Shown piece after piece: positions 1-6,711 of a stretch of DNA of 20,477 nt. The position numbers and the translations under genes were made by a program. Every line of letters begins with the position of its first letter. Position 1 is the stretch's first letter. Origin of the DNA: Thermomucor indicae-seudaticae (lineage: Eukaryota > Mucoromycota > Mucoromycetes > Mucorales > Lichtheimiaceae); the NCBI GenBank assembly GCA_000787465.1, contig JSYX01000619.1, positions 1 to 20,477 of the forward strand. The letters run 5' to 3'. The notes below the pieces were generated by a model. It was not told the DNA's origin. It made no database searches and saw only the letters and a program-made list of their open reading frames with translations.

Positions 1-421
1 TCTCGGATGTCTCACTTGTCTCGGAGGGTCGCGTCAATTTATTTTATTGGTGATTCTTGAGCCTTCCTTTTTGGGCCGGCCAGGATTTCGTGGCTTAAGC
101 CGCCCAAGGCGTGACGTGAGCGCGTATGTCCTCGGCAAAACCTGTCGGTATCAATAGCGAAACGCAAGGGTCATCAAGACGGAGAAAGTTTAAGCCGGCG
201 ATTCCAGTCCGAAGACGTCGCGAACCGAAAGCGCAGAACACTGATCATCCATGACCTTCTTAGCGTTTCCTCCTCTTTCCTTTAGATTTCCTTATTTGTA
301 AATAGTTTCCTAGAAGTTCCCCTGTTTTGCTAGGCCGATCGACTGTATAAAAAGGAACATCCCGCAATAAACAGAAAAGCATTGGCCACTTTATTGTTCA
401 ACTTTAACCCTATCTGTAACA
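1..421 (+). repeat. LTR-like sequence (probable solo LTR, 5' end not defined)
   Basis: No protein is visible here. The segment has an LTR-like arrangement: a TATA box TATAAAAA at 346-353, a poly(A) signal AATAAA only 13 nt later at 366-371, and a possible LTR terminus TGTAACA at 415-421. A promoter closely followed by a poly(A) signal is what the U3-R junction of an LTR looks like. A GC-rich imperfect hairpin lies upstream (71-80 with 99-107) and includes the octamer GGCCGGCC (74-81), which recurs in two other LTR-like blocks of this window. No internal retrotransposon coding sequence and no clear primer binding site follow, so a solo or truncated LTR is inferred. The left boundary may be outside the window. 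Confidence 0.42.
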
Positions 422-496
422 CAGGTCATTTACCTTGTTCGATCGTTTTCCTTTTGCTGAGGATAATTTTAGCAATTGGAAGCGACAAACCAGCTT

Positions 497-579
497 GCTG
501 GGTTGGCCGAGTTGGTCTAAGGCGCCAGACTCAAGTTCTGGTCTCGAAAGAGGCGTGAGTTCGAATCTCACACCCAGCA
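497..579 (+). tRNA. tRNA-Leu (anticodon CAA), intronless
   Basis: A complete cloverleaf can be drawn. The acceptor stem is GCTGGGT (497-503) with ACCCAGC (572-578) and discriminator A at 579. The A box TGGCCGAGTTGG covers the D arm. The anticodon stem CCAGA (525-529) pairs with TCTGG (537-541) around a seven-base loop with anticodon CAA at 532-534. A long variable arm follows, typical of class II tRNAs such as leucine, and then a T arm with GTTCGAATC. A Pol III terminator TTTT lies at 585-588. The anticodon loop has exactly seven bases, so there is no intron, although tRNA-Leu(CAA) carries one in many other fungi. It decodes TTG. Confidence 0.96.
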
Positions 580-584
580 TTATA

Positions 585-588
585 TTTT
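585..588 (+). terminator. Pol III terminator of tRNA-Leu
   Basis: A run of four T residues starts six bases after the tRNA discriminator base. A longer T run occurs at about 609-614. Short T runs on the coding strand end RNA polymerase III transcription. Confidence 0.7.
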
Positions 589-724
589 GGAGACGCCATC
601 AGGTGCCTCTTTTTTCTTGTCGTCGTTTGGGTCACGATGCAGAGCAGAAAGCAAGAGACGACGACTCGTCACTGAGAACCACGAAGTGGTAGGGGACCAC
701 GAGGAATGGGTGGTTCGCCGATGA

Positions 725-785
725 TCTTTATTCTATACAGCTTGACCAGTATTTATATCTTTTGCTAAGTCTAATAACACAACGG
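725..785. repeat. Degenerate direct repeat, copy 1 (partner at 1041-1105)
   Basis: The block beginning TCTTTATTCTATA and running through an AT-rich stretch to ACAACGG is repeated about 316 bp downstream at 1041-1105. By eye roughly 70 percent of positions agree, with small indels. Neither copy contains a plausible coding sequence. They look like fragments of the same old repeat family. Confidence 0.5.
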
Positions 786-1040
786 AGATAAAAAGGTATC
801 TATGAAGCAACTCCTAAGCGGTATCTGCTGCGCAGCGTAGCAAGGACTTCTTGTAAAGGTATGTCATCTTGAGATGAAGGCCGAAGAGAGTGTAATTTAG
901 CCGAATTACCTAGCTGGTCTGTTGTCGTCGAGTTAACAAACAATAGATAACGAATGATCATGGAGTATGACGAAGTCTTATGAGTAAAAATCAGGAGCAT
1001 ATCACGAAGGAATCACGAAGAATAGACAGACTGGAAGGAG

Positions 1041-1105
1041 TCTTTTATTCTATGAACGTGGGCCACTATTTATACCTTTTTCTAATACTAAAAATACAAC
1101 AATGG
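1041..1105. repeat. Degenerate direct repeat, copy 2 (partner at 725-785)
   Basis: The block begins TCTTTTATTCTATGAACG, continues through an AT-rich middle and ends ACAACAATGG. It aligns colinearly with 725-785. Function unknown; remnant of a dispersed repeat is the simplest reading. Confidence 0.5.
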
Positions 1106-1158
1106 ATTGCTGCGTGTCGCGGTAATGAGGTTGCTAAGCCTTGTGTTTTCAAGAAGTC

Positions 1159-1223
1159 GGCTGCGCCGCAGCCAAAAGTGAATGCGCCAGTCTGACTGGC
1201 TGTGCGAAACCTGGTTACGCACA
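1159..1223. other. Cluster of three short perfect stem-loops
   Basis: Three consecutive inverted repeats stand almost end to end: GGCTGCG/CGCAGCC at 1159-1173 (one-base loop on DNA), GCCAGT/ACTGGC at 1186-1200 (three-base loop), and TGTGCG/CGCACA at 1201-1223 (11-base loop). The pairing is seen directly. No RNA family is recognised, and no gene abuts it. Confidence 0.5.
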
Positions 1224-1442
1224 CTTGCTACGCGGCACAGAAACCTGCGAGCGTTGTTTTGGAACCTATTTTGAATAGTTCGCCACCGATTTTATGTTTC
1301 CTGTTTTGGAAGGTTAGCTTGCGTCTGCAGGGCGACGATAGGGTCCGCCGCGGGTCGAGTTCGAGTCGAGATAAGTTTCCGAGGATTCAAACTTCCCCTG
1401 ACTCGGACTTGATCGACTTATCCGACGTGCGTTCTCATAGAT

Positions 1443-1490
1443 CGTATCATCACAAATCAGTTCCATGGATCAGAGCGGGTAAACGTTGGG
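1443..1490. repeat. Degenerate repeat, copy 1 (partner at 1983-2033)
   Basis: The segment from CGTATCA through CAGTTCCA to GGGTAAACGTTGGG recurs at 1983-2033 with a small indel and several substitutions. The shared 14-base core GGGTAAACGTTGGG is exact in both. Confidence 0.55.
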
Positions 1491-1624
1491 ATAAACAGAA
1501 GGTTTGTCCAAGACCACTTACGCAACTTCTGTCTCAGACTCGCATATATCTCGTATCTGTCATTTGTCGAATTGAGGGGACTCCGTCACGTGGGCCGGGG
1601 GAGAGGTCTTCCACTGTAGAAAGA

Positions 1625-1704
1625 AGAGCAAGTCCCAACTCCAATAAGAAACGATTTTTATTGATCCTCGCTGACAGCTTGTCAACCCTTTCTGTTGTTT
1701 CTTA
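1625..1704 (+). repeat. LTR-like promoter/poly(A) block, copy 1 (partner at 2261-2337)
   Basis: It starts AAGAGCA, passes CTCCAATAAG and ATTTTTATTGATCCTCGC, and ends near AACCCTTTCTG. The same order of words occurs at 2261-2337, where a TATA-like box directly precedes it. It is read as a decayed copy of the R/U5 part of an LTR. Confidence 0.4.
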
Positions 1705-1882
1705 TCCGTGCTCTATCTCGTCACCTCGACGCAAACTCGCCTCAACCCGCAAGTCAGCAAAAGACAAAGCCGCAGTCATAGGCTTATACTTCAAAGGCTT
1801 TCGAATAATTCGCCTTCCTGCGTATCGCAATTCTCATTTCGTCTTACTGAGCCTCGGATGTGGTATTTACTCTGGAACCACG

Positions 1883-1946
1883 GTTTATGCTCAAGAAATC
1901 ACGGGAAAACAAAGAAAACTCAACTGTTTTATTATCTACGCCAAGC
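1883..1946. repeat. Degenerate repeat, copy 1 (partner at 3095-3157)
   Basis: The segment from GTTTATGCTC through AAGAAATCACGGGAAAAC to CGCCAAGC is repeated at 3095-3157 in the same orientation, with roughly three quarters identity by eye. The core AAGAAATCACG is exact in both. Both copies sit inside the repeat mosaic and encode nothing recognisable. Confidence 0.55.
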
Positions 1947-1982
1947 CTGATGCTCATGGCGTATGCAGCATACATTCTTTCA

Positions 1983-2033
1983 CGTATCACACCATAACAT
2001 CAGTTCCAAGGGTCCGATCGGGTAAACGTTGGG
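1983..2033. repeat. Degenerate repeat, copy 2 (partner at 1443-1490)
   Basis: It matches 1443-1490 around CAGTTCCA and GGGTAAACGTTGGG. The offset is about 543 bases at the core. It lies just upstream of the GC-rich hairpin at 2107-2158. Confidence 0.55.
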
Positions 2034-2106
2034 TTGGAGAAAATTTTGCTAATAGCAGTTGCTACCTTCCCGCCACGGAACACGGAGTGACTGGTGTTGT
2101 GTGAGT

Positions 2107-2158
2107 AGGGCTCCGGATGGGCCGGCCCACGGTCCCGCCCGGCCCAAGTGGGAGCCCT
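2107..2158. other. Strong GC-rich two-part hairpin
   Basis: The outer arms AGGGCTCC (2107-2114) and GGAGCCCT (2151-2158) are perfectly complementary, as are the inner arms GGGCCGG (2119-2125) and CCGGCCC (2139-2145). They are separated by short internal bulges and a 13-base loop. It contains the octamer GGCCGGCC at 2120-2127. The hairpin stands about 95 bases upstream of the TATA-like box at 2252, as expected for a U3 element of an LTR. Confidence 0.65.
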
Positions 2159-2251
2159 ATGTGTAAGAGTAGTAAGAGTAATATACCCCCCGTACCGCTT
2201 ATCGGTCACAGTGAGAGAACTCCGTAGGTGACCATTGGAAAGACTTTTCGC

Positions 2252-2337
2252 TATATAAATAAGAGCACATCCAATTCCAATAAAAGGATATTTATTCAGT
2301 CTCGCGAACATTTGGTCTACCTTTCCTATTGCTCCTT
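2252..2337 (+). repeat. LTR-like TATA plus poly(A) block, copy 2
   Basis: TATATAAATAAG begins at 2252, and AATAAA follows at 2279-2284. The downstream words (TTTATTCAGTCTCGC, then CTACCTTTCC) match those in 1625-1704. A TATA box and poly(A) signal this close together suggest an LTR rather than a cellular promoter. No open reading frame with recognisable retrotransposon domains follows. Confidence 0.42.
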
Positions 2338-2493
2338 GCATTGTGTTCTATACCACCTAAATTTTAGTTGCGAGACGTCTCGTCGGCTGGTATTGTTTTA
2401 CGCCTACTGGGTCGTATGCAGATGGGAGGGATCACATCTGCTGCTCCTGCTTGGTTATAGTTGTCAGTTTTTCAAAGTAAGCGGTAATTGCAA

Positions 2494-2640
2494 CTAGGGT
2501 TCACCGCGAATCGGCTTGGAGTTAGGGCAAATGTGACTCGACTCCAACTCTACTCGATTTTGGCTCGATTAGGATTTACCGCAAGTCGAGTTGAGTTAAA
2601 GTCCAGTCGGGTTCCAGTTGAGTCAAGTGGTGAACCATAG
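2494..2640. mobile_element. MITE-like element, 147 bp, 12-bp terminal inverted repeats
   Basis: The left end CTAGGGTTCACC (2494-2505) and right end GGTGAACCATAG (2629-2640) are inverted copies of each other with 11 of 12 positions matching. The interior is rich in CTCGACTC and GAGTCGAG-type words that also pair imperfectly across the element, so the whole unit can fold back on itself. There is no coding capacity. I did not find a convincing target-site duplication, so the superfamily is not assigned. Confidence 0.5.
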
Positions 2641-2770
2641 GCTCGACTCCACTCGAAAGCCAGAATAGACGTAGCCGCAGTCCTAGGGTTGTCCCCAGAG
2701 GACGTTAAATTAGTTCAGCTCTCTGCAAATCCCAGTTAACATTTACTTTAGTGTGCTGCAAAGTGGGTAT

Positions 2771-3073
2771 ACTGCAAAAAAAGGGGAAGTTTCAGCAAAG
2801 TTCCAGCTGTGGAAACGTCACGTTCCGCAGTTGTTCCCTTGCGTTTTCCGCGGTTTTTCGAGGAATGAGGCTGAGGTATCCCAACCAGTGGACCGGTAAG
2901 ACGCTCGTGATATGCTATGAGCCACCCTTATGCTCAAAAATTAAACTAGAAAGAGGTTTAGAAAATAGGTTGCGGAACGTTACGTAACTGCAAGCGGAAA
3001 CGCCACAGAAACGTGAGGTTTCAATCACGTTTCTGCAACGTTTCTGATTGCTGATACTCGGAGTTTTTGCAGT
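2771..3073. mobile_element. Second non-autonomous DNA-element-like repeat, 303 bp
   Basis: The left end ACTGCAAAAA (2771-2780) and right end TTTTTGCAGT (3064-3073) are perfect 10-base inverted repeats. The match continues inward imperfectly for about 20 more bases, with TCAGCAA shared. GTAT stands directly outside the left end and, after one extra G, outside the right end. Inside are inverted words around TGCGGAACGT-ACGT (about 2815-2829 and 2970-2984) and a strong hairpin at 3006-3035. There is no coding sequence. A Tc1/mariner-like MITE is possible but not established. Confidence 0.48.
3006..3035. other. Perfect 11-bp stem-loop
   Basis: CAGAAACGTGA (3006-3016) and TCACGTTTCTG (3025-3035) are perfectly complementary around an eight-base loop. 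A further copy of ACGTTTCTG follows at about 3038-3046. It is subterminal within the 303-bp element. Confidence 0.7.
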
Positions 3074-3094
3074 GGTATTAGCTCCCTGGCTGCG

Positions 3095-3157
3095 GTTTAC
3101 TCTAAAAGAAATCACGCGAAAACAAAGAGAATTCACCATTTTCTGTCTGCGCCAAGC
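3095..3157. repeat. Degenerate repeat, copy 2 (partner at 1883-1946)
   Basis: It is colinear with 1883-1946 from GTTTAC through AAGAAATCACGCGAAAAC to CGCCAAGC. It starts about 20 bases beyond the right end of the 303-bp element, so that element may have inserted next to an older repeat. Confidence 0.55.
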
Positions 3158-3190
3158 GTGTTCCTAAATTTTGGCTAGCGATGTTTCCTC

Positions 3191-3560
3191 GGCCGGCCTT
3201 TTCACACCTAGTGAGTCATACGTCGATAAGGGAGCCCGAAGCTACCGTTCCGACGTCATCGTAGTTATTGAATTCGTTGAAGAGAACGGTACTCGCAACT
3301 AGCGAACCTCGGGCTCTATTTTGTACATGGATGCTCGAGTCGGTCCGAGTGCGGTATTCTTAGAAAGGAAACCCATAACTCAGATCATCTACCACATATC
3401 TGACCGTTCGAGGGTTAGTCCCGTAGACCATCCATCATCCCCGATAGTCCGACGTTGGAAAAGTATAAATAGGCATCGTATCCAGCCGTCGAACCTCAGA
3501 AATAATCTCGACAGTAAACGTGATGGTGTTTCACCGTAGCCTTGATTTCGCCCTTCTTTT
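3191..3560 (+). repeat. Third LTR-like block
   Basis: It contains the octamer GGCCGGCC (3191-3198), a perfect inverted repeat GAGCCCGA (3232-3239) with TCGGGCTC (3309-3316), and a TATA box TATAAATA at 3464-3471. The distance from octamer to TATA box is 273 bases, against 272 in the block at 1-421. The base sequences between are otherwise not obviously alike, so relationship rests on layout. There is no recognised protein. Confidence 0.35.
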
Positions 3561-3599
3561 GAAGATTTTATCTCAAAACTTAACTAAGGACACAAAACC

Positions 3600-4500
3600 G
3601 AGTCGAGTTCAGTCGTGAACGCTAGTCTGCTGTGGATAAGACTTACAGTAGCTGTTTTCCTGGTTAATGCTGAAAGGATGAAAGGGGAGAAAGAACTCTG
3701 GCAAGACTTGACGAAGACCCAATGAACGAAATCAAACTTTCGAAATGAAGTTTTCCCTGCTAATGCATTTGTAAACCTTAAGTCTAAACCAAAAACTCGC
3801 GTTCCTGGGAGACTGCTGTTTCCTTCGATACCATTTTCATCTGGCCAGCATATCTTCAACGCGGTTTAGAAGCTCTTCCGTACATTTTTTGCGACGAGTG
3901 GCTCTTACTAATGTCCATCCATTCTGGATGGATAGCAGTCCCATATTTCAAACCAGGGTCTCTCGCCACGAACTTCTAGCTAAGGCCACTACTGGCGTTC
4001 GAATGACGACAGCACAAAAAGCCATCCGTCGCTTCGCCATAGAGGAAAAAAGGACATATAGCACACTTGATGATTTGCAGGCTACAATCGAAGTCGGAAA
4101 GTTGTCTTTCCTTCTCAATATTTAGCAAAAAAAAAAAAAAAATGCATGAGCAGTTGGCCGGCAACTTTTCCTTTTGGAATACATTTGTTTAAAAAAGGAA
4201 GGGTAACTTTTTTCCACGTTGCCGCTGCGAACAGTGTTTATGACGGATTTTCTTTGGTGAGACATCAGAGGGATGAAAAGGGACAAACAAGTAATGCAAG
4301 CTTTTGATATATAGCTTCTTGTTTGCCCAGCAAGAGAGAAAAGGCCGCAATAAAGAAAGCTCCTCCGGTCTAATGAAGAAGCATGTAACTTGAGATCGTG
4401 TGAGATAGTCTGCCGGGGACTCGATCTAGTCCTCGTTTTAAAGAAAGGTTTCTCCACAGCTTAAGCCTGTAAGAATCATGGCAGTTAGTGTTCCAGATAA
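3600..4500. other. Stretch without a recognisable gene; A16 tract
   Basis: Several reading frames under 115 codons are open on both strands, including one ending at 4125 (+) and one at 3584 (-), but none shows a family motif or a convincing codon pattern. A run of 16 A residues at 4127-4142 directly follows the stop at 4123-4125. That could be the poly(A) end of an old retro-inserted transcript, or a plain homopolymer. Confidence 0.3.
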
Positions 4501-6711
4501 AGACATCTATGTAGTGTATATTCAGTGCCTAAAGCAAACTATACCCCACATAGCAGAGCGAACGCTGAATTCACATACCGCGCACAAGAAAACTTTTTGG
4601 CTGCAGTAGTGTACCCATTATAAGCATGCTTTCCGGAGCCAGCTTCTTCTAACATGTAGTGTAAAATAGATCGTGTTGAGCAAAGTGCGGATTCAACTGA
4701 ACTCCACCTCTTGGGTTTGCCGTAGAAGATGCTTTACTTCCTGCCAGAACTAAACCAATTGCCCGAATTGTTTAAGCAAGACCAACCTTCCGGAGAAGCC
4801 TTGTATATCCACAACGGTATTGCATCTTTTTTTCTTTACGACATTAACCAAACAATATTTTCATAGACCAGGCTACCATGTAACGCATTTGCAGGGTATT
4901 TGGATGCCAGATATACGCAGTAGCTAAATAAATGCGAAGCTAGATCCAGTTCAGACGGTGAAAAATTACTCATTAACAGACTAGTAGCTTGTGCACGCTA
5001 CCAATCCATATATAGAATACTTAGTAAACCTCGGTTTGGGTTATCATCGGAAGCCAAGGGACACTGCAAATGGTAACAATCGGAGTGTTGCTGGATGCAA
5101 TGCAAGAAGACACTCGAGAATAATTAACTTACAGCTCGAACTCTGCACACTTGGGAATAGATGAGCAGGAACTTTGCTAGTTCCTGGTCCTGTTTTGTGC
5201 TGATTGATCTTTTTCTTTATTTCACTCTGGTTATGGATATACTTTATGCCACTGGTCAATTCCTGGTTTCAACAATGTGGGGGATGTAGGTAAATGCGTC
5301 AATTTCGGTTCCAGTACGATTAGCGGTTGTAGATGACCTAGTGTCTAGCCTATAGAATTCTGTGCAGTTTTTTATTTCTTGATCATCAACGACACCCATA
5401 TTATCCCAAGAACTGTATGGTCTCGTCGATTATTACATGACTTCCATGTTTGGCCGACATCAAGTAAGCTTGTCTAAGCCTTGCAAGCGCACAACCGGTC
5501 ATGTCACGGCGTTTCACTCAAAACATGTAACAATATATCAGCTGGATGGCCATTGGTCACTGCCGCGGTGATGGTTGTAATGAATCTGCGTACGTAGCAG
5601 TAAAAAGTGCCATAGAATGCAGACTGTTTTATGATCAAAGAGTTTATGATTGCCTGGGACGTCCCCCGCCGGATGCCAAAGCTACATTTAAACAAATGCC
5701 ATATTGTGTCATGTGGCTAATGCTTACGTTCGAGCTTCGGTCTCCAATGGAATAAAATGCTCGCAAAATACTGCACGACGCTAACCATTGTTGTTCAAAA
5801 GCTTAAATTTCCATGAACTCCGTGTGCGTGCGGGAGCATGCAGTATCTGTTATGTGAAGAGTTTCTCCACGCGCGACACCATTGTGTGCATGGTCACGAA
5901 AGCAAAGACCTATAAAGCTAGGGAACCATATATCTGCGGTGCAGTTACTATTAACGTTCTGTTGCCGACGGTATCTGTTCAGTCTAGATACGTGGTTTAG
6001 GTAAAGAGTTGTGTCGTAAAGGACGTATGTTGCTGGCTGTAAAATAGGCCCCCTACCTCAGGAAAATGGCGTGCCTGATGCAGCTTGTCCTGTTCGGCCG
6101 TACATAACAGGTCGATCTCTGCTGCTGCTGCTCCTGTATGCTTCGCAAAATTTGACTCGCTTGCATGCATATTTAGATCATTGTGGTAGGTCTGTGACAA
6201 ACGTATTCATGAATGGATGGTAGATCCACTAGAATCACTGATGCTCGAATTAATGAATAGTTTAAGTAGCGTTTATTGTGCTTTTATGGAACACGAGTAA
6301 AAGCAGCAGTAGAGCAGCACATTGGTCAAACGTCATAGGTTTAGAAAATAGAGCAGATTCACAAGCCTGCTGGATAGATAGCTGCATGCGGACGATAAGA
6401 ACGCCTTTCTCCTACGTTCTTAAGTCCCCAGACTGTAACCTATACGCCATTTAATGACTGAATGAATGACATCACGTCTGCCTTTTTAGCCTGCTCTTAA
6501 AGTTCAGTTGCAGCAAGAGCGTTCGCGGTATGCGGGCTAACAGAAGAAAAATAGATCGTTGGCTGTTATCTAAACATCGGCTCCGTTCTCAAAGATAATT
6601 TCCGAGATTCAGTGGTTATTCCATGTAAAGGGGCGTCAAACGTTCGCCGACGCCTTCCGTCTGCATTCCCTTTCTTTTACATCTTTCGATCATTTGTAAT
6701 AGCAGGATCCC
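4500..6711. other. Long spacer without a recognisable gene
   Basis: This AT-rich stretch precedes the GH81 gene. One short frame, 4729-4866 (+), 45 codons from ATG, reads as a fairly protein-like peptide (LPELNQLPELFKQDQPSGEA inside it), but no upstream or downstream exon could be joined to it. Other frames of 60-70 codons (5546-5755, 5788-6000 on +; 5997-6200 on -) overlap one another on opposite strands and show no motif. A CT-rich patch just before 6712 may belong to the GH81 promoter; no clear TATA box was seen. Confidence 0.3.

Noticed and set aside
1202..2104. 300-codon frame as a real gene
   Set aside because: It starts with GTG, contains no Met, has no recognisable domain and crosses decayed repeats. 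Kept only as a finding.
3584..3859. 91-codon minus-strand frame
   Set aside because: No family motif, no partner exon and a poor composition; not enough to call a gene.
4122..4457. 111-codon minus-strand frame beginning in a poly-Phe stretch
   Set aside because: The Phe run is the A16 tract read in reverse; the rest has no motif.
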